A DNA stretch of 64,000 nt. Source: Pseudomonadota bacterium. Its GTDB lineage: Bacteria; Pseudomonadota; Gammaproteobacteria; Acidiferrobacterales; Acidiferrobacteraceae. Shown here one piece after another: positions 1 to 9,373 of the stretch. Each line of letters starts with the position of its first letter. The first letter of the stretch is position 1. A program made the translations under genes and the position numbers. The stretch spans positions 1-64,000 of the forward strand of contig JAKARI010000004.1 in NCBI GenBank assembly GCA_021819245.1. The letters run 5' to 3'. The notes under the pieces were generated by a model. That model did no database searches and was not told the DNA's origin. It saw only the letters and a list, made by a program, of their open reading frames with translations.

Positions 1-691
1 CCCGGGCGCAAAAGCGAGGGATAGGGACGACCGGGTCGTCGATCGGCCTGGTCGGGGCGCACCAGCGGGTGGGCGGACCGATGCGATGGACGCGGCGGCC
101 ACGATGCCCCGATCTTTGAGGGGGCCCCGGGAAACGGGCTCTCCCCTGATCCCGTGATGTAAGCCCCCCCCAAGCCCCCGACAACCCCCGGGGCCCCGGG
201 GGCTCGCCATCAGGAGGCACCAAAGAAGGCGGGCGGCCCTCCTTGCCCCGATCAGGGCCGGGAAGATCCCGTCACCCCCGCGCGAGGCCAGACGGCCCTC
301 TATCGGAGGATGAATCGCTGGGGCGTTGCGTACGCGCGCCTTGATCCCGCAACCTGGGGCAGGCGTTCAGCGTGCGGGATACCGAGGCCTGGGGACTCCG
401 ACCGCGGGACGCGGGCTTCGCTCGTGCGGATTAGAGCGCCTACCCGGGATCGGCCGCCCGGGGGCGGGAAACGCGGTCCTCTGCCCACCGGCCCGACATA
501 GGCCCGGCAAGCGACTTAAGCGCTCGAGGCCGTACGCACCGCGCGGTCTTTGGCCTTCGGGTCCGGGGAGTGCCGACGGACAGGGGGAATCAGAGGGTAA
601 TGACCGGGTTGCGGGTCTCGAGCCGGACCTTGCAACCCCGCCAATGACTCGGACGTGGCGGCGGATCCAAGCCGCCACGCCGAGCCTGCCT
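1..691. other. Gene-free GC-rich region downstream of petC
   Basis: About 690 bases with no supportable gene. Open frames exist on both strands, but they overlap one another, are rich in Arg, Pro and Gly as random GC-rich DNA would be, and the longest (326..1195, +) runs antisense into petC. I see no tRNA-like or other RNA signature. The only clear structure is the hairpin at 654-679. Confidence 0.6.
654..679 (-). terminator. Hairpin 3' of petC, possible terminator
   Basis: A perfect 9-bp inverted repeat (CGTGGCGGC / GCCGCCACG) with an 8-base loop lies 12 bases beyond the petC stop on the minus strand. Its place at the end of the petABC operon suggests a terminator or a 3' end stabiliser. 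No T-run follows it, so intrinsic termination is uncertain. Confidence 0.45.
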
Positions 692-1456
692 CTAGGTCTT
701 CGTGACCGCCTTCGCGGATTTTCCTTGGGCCGCCTTGTCGCCGGCGGCGTCGTCGCTGTGCTTGCTATGGATATCGCGCCAGTAGTCCTTCTTCAGGGCG
801 TACGCGAGGATCGACAGGACGATGAACGCGCCAATCACATAGCGGCCCAGCTCGCGGCGCTCGAAGACCGACGGGTCGGAGGCGTAGCGCAGGAATGCCA
901 CCACCTCGGCCACCTGATGGTCATAGGCCTTCGGCGACTCACGTCCCGGCACCAGGACCTTGCCGCTCTTGGTGACGATCCCGCCCCAGGGGGCGAGGAT
1001 ATTGGGCATCGCGACGTTCGGGAACACATGATTGTTCCAGCCCGAGGGGCGCTTCGGATCCCAGTAGAAGGACGTGAGGTACGTATACAGAAAGCGCGAC
1101 CCCAGGGCGCGGCCCATGTGACTCAAGTTGGGCGGCGGCAGTCCCAGCCACTTCTTGGCCTGGGCCTGCGTCATCGCCGGCTTCATGCCCTTTAGGTAGG
1201 CCGCCCCCCCTGGGAGCATGAAGTCCTTCTCGACCACGGCCTTCGGGATACCAAGGTCGCTCGTCAGGCGGTTATAGCGCAGGTTGCGCACCGCATGGCA
1301 CGCGCTGCAATGGTCGGCGAAGAACCGCGCGCCGGCGATCACGTTCGCCTTCGTAAACGGCAGGTTCGGTGGCGGGGCCGGGGTCCATGCCGCCTGAGCG
1401 GTCGCCGACAGGGCGAACAGGGGGCCAAGGAGGGCCATCGGCAGGGTCTTTCTCAT
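692..1456 (-). CDS. petC: Cytochrome c1 subunit of the bc1 complex
   Basis: Membrane-anchored c-type cytochrome of the ubiquinol:cytochrome c oxidoreductase. It takes electrons from the Rieske protein and passes them to a soluble or bound cytochrome c. The 254-residue protein has an N-terminal signal peptide, a haem-binding CSACH motif near residue 50, and a single C-terminal transmembrane anchor (about residues 205-225, VIGAFIVLSILAY) followed by a Lys/Ala-rich cytoplasmic tail, the classic cytochrome c1 layout. Its start overlaps the petB stop (ATGA), so translation is probably coupled. It is the last gene of petABC. Confidence 0.96.
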   Translation of the reverse strand: MRKTLPMALLGPLFALSATAQAAWTPAPPPNLPFTKANVIAGARFFADHCSACHAVRNLRYNRLTSDLGIPKAVVEKDFMLPGGAAYLKGMKPAMTQAQAKKWLGLPPPNLSHMGRALGSRFLYTYLTSFYWDPKRPSGWNNHVFPNVAMPNILAPWGGIVTKSGKVLVPGRESPKAYDHQVAEVVAFLRYASDPSVFERRELGRYVIGAFIVLSILAYALKKDYWRDIHSKHSDDAAGDKAAQGKSAKAVTKT

Positions 1457-2661
1457 GAGCGCACCCTTTCCGGCACCGGCCGGGTCGGTTCAAAACGGCT
1501 GATTATAGGCAGCAGGACATAAAATCCGATGTAGATGATCGCGCCCAGGCGCTCGATCAAGAAGTACTTGGGCAGCGGCGGCTGTTCGCCCACCCAGGCG
1601 AGCGTGAAGAAGGTCACGGCCATGACGATGATCATGATCCGGTAGACCGGCCGATAGCGGCTCGAACGCACGGGCGAACGATCGAGCCACGGCAAGAAAA
1701 ACGGCAGGACAATGGCCGCCACCATGAGCCCGATACCCTCGTACTTATTCGGCACCGCCCGCAGCATGGCGTAATAGGGCGCGAGATACCAAGGCGGGGT
1801 CACATCCGGCAGGCTCACCATGGGGCTTGCGCGGAAGAACGTGGTGCGCTCCAGGAATACGCCATGCATGGTCGGCGCGTAGAAGATGATGGCCGCGAAG
1901 ATCGTGAGGAACACCCCGACCCCGAAGATATCCTTCACCGTATAGTACGGATGGAAGGGAATCCCATCGAGCGGTATGCCGTCGGGTCCCTTATGATCCT
2001 TGATCTCGATACCATCGGGATTGTTCGAGCCCACCTGATGGAGTGCCAGGATATGCAGCACGATGAACGCCGCGATGATGAGAAACCACAGCACGGCATG
2101 CAGTGCGAGGAATCGCTCGAGCGTCGCCGTCCCCACCCCCGGGCCGCCGCGCGCAAGCGTGGTAAGCCCCGGCCCTATGATCGGCACCGCATGGATGATC
2201 GAGGTAATGACCTCGCCCGCCCAGTACGAGAGGTTGCCAAACGGCAGGATGTAGCCAAAGAACGCCTCACCCATCATGAGGATGTAGATGATGTAGCCCA
2301 GGATCCACAGAAGCTCGCGGGGCTTGCGATAGGAACCGTAGAGGAGGCCGCGGCCCATGTGCAGGTAGAGCAGGATGAAAATCAGGGACACCCCGTCGAC
2401 GTGCATGTAACGAACGAGCCAGCCCCACTTCGTGTCATACATGATGCCCTGTACAGAGTTGAAGGCATCCTGGCTGGTAGGCACATAGTGGGCCATGAGG
2501 AAGAAGCCCGACACCAGCTGCAGGGCGATCATGAGGAGCAATAATGAGCCCGTGTAATACAGAATATTGAAATTCTTCGGGGCGTAATACTCCGTCATGT
2601 GTTCGCGCATCATCTCGCGCGCCGGGAAGCGCGCGTTGAACCAATCGCCCAATTTGCTCAT
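1453..2661 (-). CDS. petB: Cytochrome b subunit of the bc1 complex
   Basis: Dihaem integral membrane subunit carrying the quinol-oxidising (Qo) and quinone-reducing (Qi) sites. About eight hydrophobic helices are visible, with the haem-ligand His residues in helices B and D (for example LLYLHMGRGLLYG and AFIVLHILALHQ). The Qo loop reads TPPWYLAPYYAMLR, so the usual PEWY glutamate is replaced by proline. I chose the ATG at 2661 (MSKLGDW), 11 codons inside the open frame, because AAGGAGAG lies just upstream; this gives 402 residues, usual for the family. It sits between petA and petC, overlapping petC by 4 bases. Confidence 0.97.
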   Translation of the reverse strand: MSKLGDWFNARFPAREMMREHMTEYYAPKNFNILYYTGSLLLLMIALQLVSGFFLMAHYVPTSQDAFNSVQGIMYDTKWGWLVRYMHVDGVSLIFILLYLHMGRGLLYGSYRKPRELLWILGYIIYILMMGEAFFGYILPFGNLSYWAGEVITSIIHAVPIIGPGLTTLARGGPGVGTATLERFLALHAVLWFLIIAAFIVLHILALHQVGSNNPDGIEIKDHKGPDGIPLDGIPFHPYYTVKDIFGVGVFLTIFAAIIFYAPTMHGVFLERTTFFRASPMVSLPDVTPPWYLAPYYAMLRAVPNKYEGIGLMVAAIVLPFFLPWLDRSPVRSSRYRPVYRIMIIVMAVTFFTLAWVGEQPPLPKYFLIERLGAIIYIGFYVLLPIISRFEPTRPVPERVRS

Positions 2662-2698
2662 AACCCTCTCCTTGCGAAAAATCCCAGTCGGCACGCCC

Positions 2699-3328
2699 CT
2701 AGCATAGGTGCGCCTTCGGATACATCTTGGTGATGGTCACGGACTTGCCATCCGGCGCGTAGTGGTACTCGGGGACCGCCATGTTGTGCGGGGCCGGCGA
2801 GCCCTTGATGACCCGGCCGGAGAGGTCATACATCGACCCGTGGCAGGGGCAGTGGAAGCCCCCGAGCCATGACGGCGACACCGAGGCCTTCTTCGGGCGG
2901 TAATGCGGAATACAGCACAGGTGATTGCAGATGCGGATCATCACCAGCCACTCGGGCTTGCGCGCGCGGTACATGTTCTGGCAGTACGGGGGCTGTTGCG
3001 GGACCTTGCAGTCCGGATCCTTCAGAATCCCCTTCTTCTGGGCCTCGATGAGGGTCGCGAGCATCTCAGGCGTGCGGTTTACGATGATCACGGGCTTTTT
3101 CTGCCACGGGACCGTCAGCTGCATGCCCGGCTCGATCGGCGCCAGATTGACGGTCGTCGAGGCGGCGGCGGCCGCCGCCGCGGTCGGCTCGAGGCTTTCC
3201 ACCAAGGCCACCGCCACCGGTACCACCACCCCCACGCCGGCCACAGAAGTGGCCGCGATCAGAAAGCGGCGCCTTCCCGGGTTGGGACTCTTCTGTTGAT
3301 CCTGCGGATCCCCATGTGTCTTCGCCAT
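2699..3328 (-). CDS. petA: Rieske iron-sulfur subunit of the bc1 complex
   Basis: [2Fe-2S] protein that carries electrons from quinol at the Qo site to cytochrome c1. The N-terminus has a twin-arginine type signal-anchor (RRRFLIAATSVAG), so export through the Tat system, also encoded in this window, is likely. The cluster-binding boxes are CNHLCC and CPCHGS. The first departs from the usual CTHLGC in having a third Cys in place of Gly. At 209 residues the length is normal. It is the first gene of petABC. GAGGTGA upstream of the ATG is a good ribosome-binding site, and the operon promoter should lie in 3329-3419. Confidence 0.96.
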   Translation of the reverse strand: MAKTHGDPQDQQKSPNPGRRRFLIAATSVAGVGVVVPVAVALVESLEPTAAAAAAASTTVNLAPIEPGMQLTVPWQKKPVIIVNRTPEMLATLIEAQKKGILKDPDCKVPQQPPYCQNMYRARKPEWLVMIRICNHLCCIPHYRPKKASVSPSWLGGFHCPCHGSMYDLSGRVIKGSPAPHNMAVPEYHYAPDGKSVTITKMYPKAHLC

Positions 3329-3419
3329 GCCATCACCTCAACTTTCACTATCATCGGTTTGCCTGACCCCAGCGGTCTTTAAGGTCGGCTCGTCAGCGCG
3401 TGCCTTGCGCCGTCCTGGT

Positions 3420-4205
3420 CTATCCGGTGGCCACTCCCGGCATGCCTGCCCCCTGCTGCGCCATCCACTCCCCGGCATGCACGCGCTGGCCGCGGTAGGG
3501 ACGCCCGGTGGCGGCCATGAGGCCGACATAGGCGGGCATCAGGTCCTCGGGGGTCGGCCACGAGCCCGTCGGCGCCCCCGGATGGGTGCGCAGCCGCATC
3601 TCGGTGCGTGCCGGGCCCGGATCGAGGACATGCACGCGCACGTCGGTATTGCTCAACTCCGCCGCCCACATGAGTGCGAGATTGTCCGCCCCGGCCTTGG
3701 CGGCGCCATAGGCCCCCCAATAGCCCTTGGCCTGTACCGCGCAGGCGTCGCTCGTAAAGATCACCGCGGCGTCCCCCGCCTCGGTCAAAAGCGGCAGGCA
3801 GGCCTGCGTCAGCAGAAAGGGGGCGGTCAGATTGACCTGCAGGGTCTGCGTCCAGACGTCGTAGGGATGAAACGCAAGCGGCGTCAGGAGATCGAGAACG
3901 GCGGCATTGTGCAAAATCCCGTCGAGGTGGCCGATCTCGGCGCGCACTGCCGCCGCGAGCGTCGCATAATCCGCAGGCGTGGCCAAGGCGAGGTCGAGCG
4001 GATGCGCGATAGGTGTCGGGCCGCCCTCCGCCACGATGGCGTCATAGGTCGCCTCGATCGCCTTGACCTGGCAGTCGAGCAGAATGACCTCGGCGCCATG
4101 ACGGGCGTAGGCCTGCGCCGCCGCCCGGCCAAGCCCTTGGCCCGCGCCCGTCACGAGCACGGCGCGACCCTTCAGGCAGTCGGCCGGCGGCAGGGGGTAA
4201 GCCAT
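3420..4205 (-). CDS. yciK: YciK-like short-chain dehydrogenase/reductase
   Basis: NAD(P)-dependent SDR of unknown substrate. The cofactor loop TGAGQGLG is at about residues 19-26, followed by the NAA motif. The catalytic Ser (FTSDA) and YGAAK (Tyr-x-x-x-Lys) are in place, then a PGPARTEMR segment as in classical SDRs. The pattern LDGILHNAA with YGAAK and the C-terminal TPEDLMPAYVGLM resembles E. coli YciK. It starts 14 bases after the cytochrome c4 stop, so the two are probably cotranscribed. The link to the cytochrome is unexplained. Confidence 0.8.
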   Translation of the reverse strand: MAYPLPPADCLKGRAVLVTGAGQGLGRAAAQAYARHGAEVILLDCQVKAIEATYDAIVAEGGPTPIAHPLDLALATPADYATLAAAVRAEIGHLDGILHNAAVLDLLTPLAFHPYDVWTQTLQVNLTAPFLLTQACLPLLTEAGDAAVIFTSDACAVQAKGYWGAYGAAKAGADNLALMWAAELSNTDVRVHVLDPGPARTEMRLRTHPGAPTGSWPTPEDLMPAYVGLMAATGRPYRGQRVHAGEWMAQQGAGMPGVATG

Positions 4206-4219
4206 GAGTGGACTCCTTA

Positions 4220-4939
4220 CTACAGGCTGTGGACGTAGGCGGCCAGCGCGGTCATCTGCGCAGTCGACAGCTTGCCGGCTATGGTGCGCATGATGGCGTG
4301 CGGGTCATTGGCCCGGGTATGGTTCTTGAAGGCCTGCAACTGGGCGATCACATAGGCCTGATGCTGGCCGGCCAGGCGCGGGAACCACGGCTCGAGGCCG
4401 AGGCCGGTGGCCCCATGACAGGCCATGCAGGCCGGCAGGTGGCTCGCGATCACCCCGCCCATGTAAAGCTTCTTGCCGGCGGCCACGAGCTTCGGGCTGC
4501 CGGGTTGGCCCGGGGCGCCCTTCTGGCTCGCGAAATACAGCGCAATCTCACGGATCTTGTTCCGTGGAATCATAGCCGCCATGCCCCACATGATGGACTG
4601 CGCCAGGGGATCGGCGCGGGTATGATTGCGGAAGTCCTCGATCTGCTTGACGAGGTAGGGCTCGCCCTGGCCGGCGAGGTTCGGAAACTCGCCCAGGGGC
4701 GAGACGCCGGTCAGCCCATGGCAGGCCGAGCAGGTGCTGGTGACCAGCGCAGGGGCCTTGGGATTGGTGGCTACGAGCGGCGGTGTGCGCCCGGTCAAAA
4801 GCCGCGCCTTGACCGGAGCGGCCTTGGGCTTATGGGCTACGGCCTTCGCCGCTGGCGCCGAGGATGGGTTTGCGGCATAGGCAGCGGCCATGACCGCCAG
4901 TCCCAGTCCCAATGCGAAGCCCCTGTATATGACTTTCAT
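4220..4939 (-). CDS. Dihaem cytochrome c4-type protein
   Basis: Periplasmic electron carrier, probably taking electrons from the bc1 complex to a terminal oxidase. Two CxxCH haem sites are visible (CSACHGLTG and CMACHGATG), one in each of two similar halves, as in cytochrome c4. The ORF track begins 47 codons early. I place the start at 4939 (MKVIYRG), where a normal signal peptide begins (ALGLGLAVMAAAYA) and a purine-rich AGAAGGGGG precedes it. This gives 239 residues including the signal, somewhat longer than typical c4 because of an Ala/Pro/Lys-rich linker after the signal. It is first in a two-gene unit with the YciK-like reductase. Confidence 0.88.
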   Translation of the reverse strand: MKVIYRGFALGLGLAVMAAAYAANPSSAPAAKAVAHKPKAAPVKARLLTGRTPPLVATNPKAPALVTSTCSACHGLTGVSPLGEFPNLAGQGEPYLVKQIEDFRNHTRADPLAQSIMWGMAAMIPRNKIREIALYFASQKGAPGQPGSPKLVAAGKKLYMGGVIASHLPACMACHGATGLGLEPWFPRLAGQHQAYVIAQLQAFKNHTRANDPHAIMRTIAGKLSTAQMTALAAYVHSL

Positions 4940-5277
4940 GTTTCGGAAACCCCCTTCTGCGCCCGAAAGCGTGCGGCCCCTTGCGGCGACCCATCCCTTC
5001 CCGCGGCTCGTTGAGTCAAACACCCCGAATCCTGACACATGCCCCCATCGTGGCTCAAGACAAGGCGTGACATTTATCAATTAAATACTAATGCGCGACC
5101 TCCCGACAGGGTGCGCGCGCTCACCAGGGCGCACGACACAGACGGTACACGGACATGATGATGGCCAGGAGACATCCTCCGCGGCCTCCTCTGTGCCATG
5201 GCCCAGGCGCCGTGGGCCGCGAGCCGGCACGGCCCGATCGCGCGCCGCCTGCAGGCCTCGCAAAATCACGAATAATG
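4940..5277. other. Intergenic region upstream of cytochrome c4
   Basis: 338 bases between the cytochrome c4 start and the rsmI stop, both on the minus strand. No gene is supported. An AT-rich island around 5070-5092 (catttatcaattaaatacta) stands out from the GC-rich surroundings and is the likeliest site of the cytochrome c4 promoter, though I cannot assign convincing -35 and -10 boxes. No terminator for rsmI is evident. Confidence 0.45.
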
Positions 5278-6102
5278 TTATGGGCGTCTCATGGCCAGGG
5301 CGCGCGCATACAAGGCCTTTTTCGGGACGCCCGTGATCGATACCGCCAGATCCACGGCCTGGCGCAGCGGCAATGTGTCGATCAGAAGGGCAAGTACCCG
5401 CTCGCCCTCGTCGGTCTCGGCCGGAGGGGGTGCACCCCGCACGACAAGGACATATTCCCCGCGCGGGGCCTGCGCGTTGGCGCGCGCGGCCAGCTCGGCC
5501 AGCGTGCTGAAAACCCCCTCCTCAAAGCGCTTGGTCAGTTCGCGTACGAGGGTTGCCTCGCGCTGCCCCCCGAAGGCCACACTGAGGTCCGCAAGGCTTG
5601 CCGCCAGGCGGTGGGGCGACTCGTAAAACACGAGCGTCCGCGACTCCGACGCGAGGCTGTTGAAGTAGGCCCGGCGCGCCGCCGCCTGAGCCGGCGGGAA
5701 CCCCTCGAAGGCGAAACGGTCACACGGGATGCCGGCCACCGAAAGGGCCGCCAGGGCGGCACTCGGCCCGGCCACGGCGTACACCGGCAGGCCCGCCAGA
5801 CGCGTGGCACGCACCAGCCGATAACCGGGATCGCTGATCAAGGGCGTGCCGGCGTCGCTTATGAGGGCGACGGCCTCACCGGCGCGCAACCGCGCTAGGA
5901 GGCCGTCTACGCGGTCTTGTTCGTTGTGGTCATGGACGGAGACGAGAGGGGTCCGGATATCCCACTGCCGGCACAGGATCTGCGAGTGGCGGGTGTCTTC
6001 GGCGGCGATCACGGCCACCGATTGCAGTACCTCGCGCGCGCGCGGCGACAGATCCTGAAGATTGCCAAGCGGGGTGGCAACGACGTAGAGGCCCGGCGTC
6101 AT
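5278..6102 (-). CDS. rsmI: 16S rRNA (cytidine1402-2'-O)-methyltransferase
   Basis: SAM-dependent methyltransferase that 2'-O-methylates C1402 in the decoding centre of 16S rRNA. The tetrapyrrole-methylase fold shows as GLYVVATPLGNLQDLSPRA at the N-terminus, AEDTRHSQ, and ALISDAGTPLISDPG in the middle. The start is set at 6102 (MTPGLYV) because the upstream 85 codons of the open frame are unlike the family and would overlap lpoA. This gives 274 residues, close to the E. coli enzyme (YraL). It is divergent from lpoA across 54 bases, the same head-to-head order as in E. coli. Confidence 0.95.
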   Translation of the reverse strand: MTPGLYVVATPLGNLQDLSPRAREVLQSVAVIAAEDTRHSQILCRQWDIRTPLVSVHDHNEQDRVDGLLARLRAGEAVALISDAGTPLISDPGYRLVRATRLAGLPVYAVAGPSAALAALSVAGIPCDRFAFEGFPPAQAAARRAYFNSLASESRTLVFYESPHRLAASLADLSVAFGGQREATLVRELTKRFEEGVFSTLAELAARANAQAPRGEYVLVVRGAPPPAETDEGERVLALLIDTLPLRQAVDLAVSITGVPKKALYARALAMRRP

Positions 6103-6156
6103 GCGCACCGACCCCCGGAGATAGACATTTTGCGCGCCGTTTTGGATACTTGACCC

Positions 6157-8106
6157 ATGAATCGTTTCTCGCCGCCGCGCGCTCCGCGCCCCGTTAGTAC
6201 CCTTGTCGCCACCATTCTCATCAGTCTCGGTCTCGCAGGCTGCGTGCCGACGCTGCGCCCAAGCACTCGGGCCATGACCGCAACGACCGCCGCGCGCGCG
6301 GTCCGGCATCACCATTACATAGAGGGCTCTCAAGCCTATCAGCATCTGGCGCGCCACTCCACGGGCGGGGCGCGGGCCCGCTATACCCTAAAGGCCGCCG
6401 AGGCCCTGGTGCGGGCCGGCGCGCTGCAGGCCGCCGATCAGGAATTGCGCCGGGTCAAGCCGCCGCTCTCGGCGCGCCTCGCGGCCCGCAAAGAGGCGCT
6501 GCTGGCCGAAATCGACGCCGCGCGCAGCCATCCGGCAAGGGCCTATGGCGAGGCCCGCAAGGCCCTGCGCCATCCGAATCTGCGCCCGCGATTGCAGGCC
6601 GAGATCCGCCGCATCGAGGCCCAGGTCTCCCTGAGCTTGGGACACCCCGTACGGGCCGCGCGTGACATGATCGCGCGCGAGCGCCTGCTGGTCTCGCGTC
6701 GAAGGCTCACCAACAATGAGACCGCGCTCTGGCACGATCTGGCGGCCGTGCCGCGCATGCGGCTCCGGCGCCTCTACGCGCAAGCGCCCAGCAGGGCGGT
6801 GCGCGCCTGGGCCCGGCTGCAGATCATCGCGCGCCGTTATCCGCCACAGTCGCAGCGCCTGCGCGCGGCCGTCGCGCAATGGCGGCATCGCTATCGGAAA
6901 TTCGTCCCGACGGCGGCATTCTTGAGGATGATCCTGGGGGCGAAAGGGCACCCGCGCCCCGCACCGCGGACCGTTGCCCTGCTGTTACCGCTGTCGTCGC
7001 CATTCGCCAAGGCCGCAAAGGCCGTCGAGCGCGGCTTCGTGGCCATGGCCAAGGTCCATCCGCTTCCCGGAAACCCGGCCATCGATATCTATGACATCGG
7101 CAGCAATCCCGCGGCCGCCACGCACTATTATCGGCGGGCCGTCCGGCATGGCGCGCAGTTCATCGTGGGCCCCCTGGGCGCCGAGGCGGTGGCCAACATC
7201 GCCGATCATGCGCACTTCACGGTCCCGACCCTGCTGCTTGGCCTGGCCAAGGGTGGTCCCCGCCACGACCCGGGGCGCACCCCTGTCTACCAGTTCAGCC
7301 TGGCGCGCACCCTCGAGGCCCGCCAAGCCGCCGATCGCGCCTCCCTCGATGGCCATACTCGCGCGGCCATCCTGTATCCGGATTCGCCCTTCGGGCACCG
7401 CATGCGCCGCGCATTCGCCCGGCGCTGGCGCCACCTGGGCGGACTGGTGGTAGCACAGACCTCCTATGTCCCGGGCTCTACAGGGTATGTGCGGCCGGTG
7501 GAAGACCTGCTCGACATCGCCCAAAGCCGCGCGCGCTATGACCGCCTGCGACGGATCCTCGGCATGCCGATCGCCTTTACTGCCCGTAGGCGGCAAGACG
7601 TCGGCTTCATATTTCTCGTGGCCGACGCCCCGGACGCGCGCCTCATAAAGCCACTGCTCGACTACGACCACGCCGACACCCTGCCGGTCTATTCCACCTC
7701 GACCGTGTTCACCGGACGGCGGGACCCGGTCTATGACCGCGACCTCGACGGCATCACATTTGGCGACATGCCGTGGATGCTCGTAGGCAACGGCCGCATG
7801 GGGCGTTTACGCCGCACGCTGCCCGATGCCGGCCGCTATGACTTTACGCCGTTTGCCCGCCTGTTCGCCTACGGCGCCGACGCCGAGGGTCTCGTTGCGC
7901 GGCTCGACCGCCTGAGTCTGGGCGGTGGCGAGCGCTACAATGGACTGACGGGGGCACTGAGCGTGCGCCGCAACGACGTCATCAGGCGCACCCTCGTGTG
8001 GGCTGAGTTCCGAAAGGGCATTCCGCGACTCCTGGACCACTTCCAGCATGACCGCGGGCTTTTTTCCCCACGCCCGCACGCTGAAGGCCTGCCCGGCCGG
8101 TCATGA
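6157..8106 (+). CDS. lpoA: Penicillin-binding protein activator LpoA (LppC family)
   Basis: Outer-membrane lipoprotein that activates a class A peptidoglycan synthase (PBP1A in E. coli). The signal peptide ends in a lipobox (LAGC, Cys about residue 28). An N-terminal TPR-like helical region (about 45-240) is followed by a periplasmic-binding-protein-like domain starting near RTVALLLPLSSPFAKAA, typical of LppC. At 649 residues it matches the family. The order rsmI<->lpoA->diaA->dolP supports the call. The gene yraN, normally next, is absent: diaA starts only 47 bases after the stop. Confidence 0.9.
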   Translation: MNRFSPPRAPRPVSTLVATILISLGLAGCVPTLRPSTRAMTATTAARAVRHHHYIEGSQAYQHLARHSTGGARARYTLKAAEALVRAGALQAADQELRRVKPPLSARLAARKEALLAEIDAARSHPARAYGEARKALRHPNLRPRLQAEIRRIEAQVSLSLGHPVRAARDMIARERLLVSRRRLTNNETALWHDLAAVPRMRLRRLYAQAPSRAVRAWARLQIIARRYPPQSQRLRAAVAQWRHRYRKFVPTAAFLRMILGAKGHPRPAPRTVALLLPLSSPFAKAAKAVERGFVAMAKVHPLPGNPAIDIYDIGSNPAAATHYYRRAVRHGAQFIVGPLGAEAVANIADHAHFTVPTLLLGLAKGGPRHDPGRTPVYQFSLARTLEARQAADRASLDGHTRAAILYPDSPFGHRMRRAFARRWRHLGGLVVAQTSYVPGSTGYVRPVEDLLDIAQSRARYDRLRRILGMPIAFTARRRQDVGFIFLVADAPDARLIKPLLDYDHADTLPVYSTSTVFTGRRDPVYDRDLDGITFGDMPWMLVGNGRMGRLRRTLPDAGRYDFTPFARLFAYGADAEGLVARLDRLSLGGGERYNGLTGALSVRRNDVIRRTLVWAEFRKGIPRLLDHFQHDRGLFSPRPHAEGLPGRS

Positions 8107-8141
8107 CCACGCCGCGAAAGCGGACTATATTTGGTTTTTAG

Positions 8142-8765
<624 letters not shown>

Positions 8766-8766
8766 G

Positions 8767-9372
8767 ATGCGATCGCGGGCGGCTCGCAGCGTAGCGGCCA
8801 TGGTCCTCGCAGCCGCGCTCGCGTCCGCCCTTACCGGGTGCACCCCGCTTTTGGTGGGAGGAGCGGCGACCGGGGCCAGTGTCGCAAGCGGCGGACCCGG
8901 GGCGGGCACGATGGTCGACGACACGTTCATAAAGTTTCGTGCCGAGGCCATCATTGCCGCGCACAAGAACCTGCATCGCGCGACCCATGTCGACGTCACC
9001 TGCGTGAACGGCCGCCTTCTGCTCACGGGCGAGGCGAACAATGTTCAGGACCGCGCGCGCATCCTGGACCTGGTGCGAGGTATACGCGGCATCCGCCAGA
9101 TCATCGATCAGTTGCGGCTTGCGCCGCCGAGTTCCTTTGCCTCACGGCTGGCCAACTCGTGGATCACCCTGCGCGTCAAATCGGCGCTTGCTGCCAAAGG
9201 TCTGGATGTCGGGCGCATAACGGTCGTCACCGCGCATCGTGTCGTCTACCTTCTCGGAATCGTGCCCCGCTCGGTGGGCAACCGGGCGGCACTCGCGGCA
9301 AGCGTCATTCCTCATGTGCGCAGTATCATCGAACTGTTCCAGTACCCGGTCCATGCCCATGATCGCAGATAA
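8767..9372 (+). CDS. dolP: BON-domain outer-membrane lipoprotein DolP (YraP)
   Basis: Lipoprotein with two BON domains involved in outer-membrane integrity; in E. coli it supports BamA function and binds anionic phospholipids. The start is ATG 8767, one base after the diaA stop, and not the upstream frame opening at 8608. From here a signal peptide runs to the lipobox LTGC (Cys about 27). BON domain 1 covers about residues 55-115 ([16 protein letters not shown]) and BON domain 2 about 130-195 ([16 protein letters not shown]). At 201 residues the length fits. It is followed directly by hldC. Confidence 0.9.
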   Translation: MRSRAARSVAAMVLAAALASALTGCTPLLVGGAATGASVASGGPGAGTMVDDTFIKFRAEAIIAAHKNLHRATHVDVTCVNGRLLLTGEANNVQDRARILDLVRGIRGIRQIIDQLRLAPPSSFASRLANSWITLRVKSALAAKGLDVGRITVVTAHRVVYLLGIVPRSVGNRAALAASVIPHVRSIIELFQYPVHAHDRR

Positions 9373-9373
9373 A

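Noticed and set aside
326-1195. 289-residue plus-strand ORF
   Set aside because: Antisense to petC over most of its length, with Arg/Pro/Gly-rich composition and no domain; a frame shadow in GC-rich DNA.
5278-6357. Upstream 85-codon extension of rsmI given by the ORF track
   Set aside because: It would overlap the lpoA coding start and its signal peptide; homology begins at MTPGLYV, and that start (6102) gives the family length.
8111-8136. CCGC-GAAA-GCGG hairpin followed by an AT-rich stretch after lpoA, considered as a terminator
   Set aside because: The stem is only 4 bp and the following sequence is not a T-run; lpoA and diaA are probably cotranscribed.
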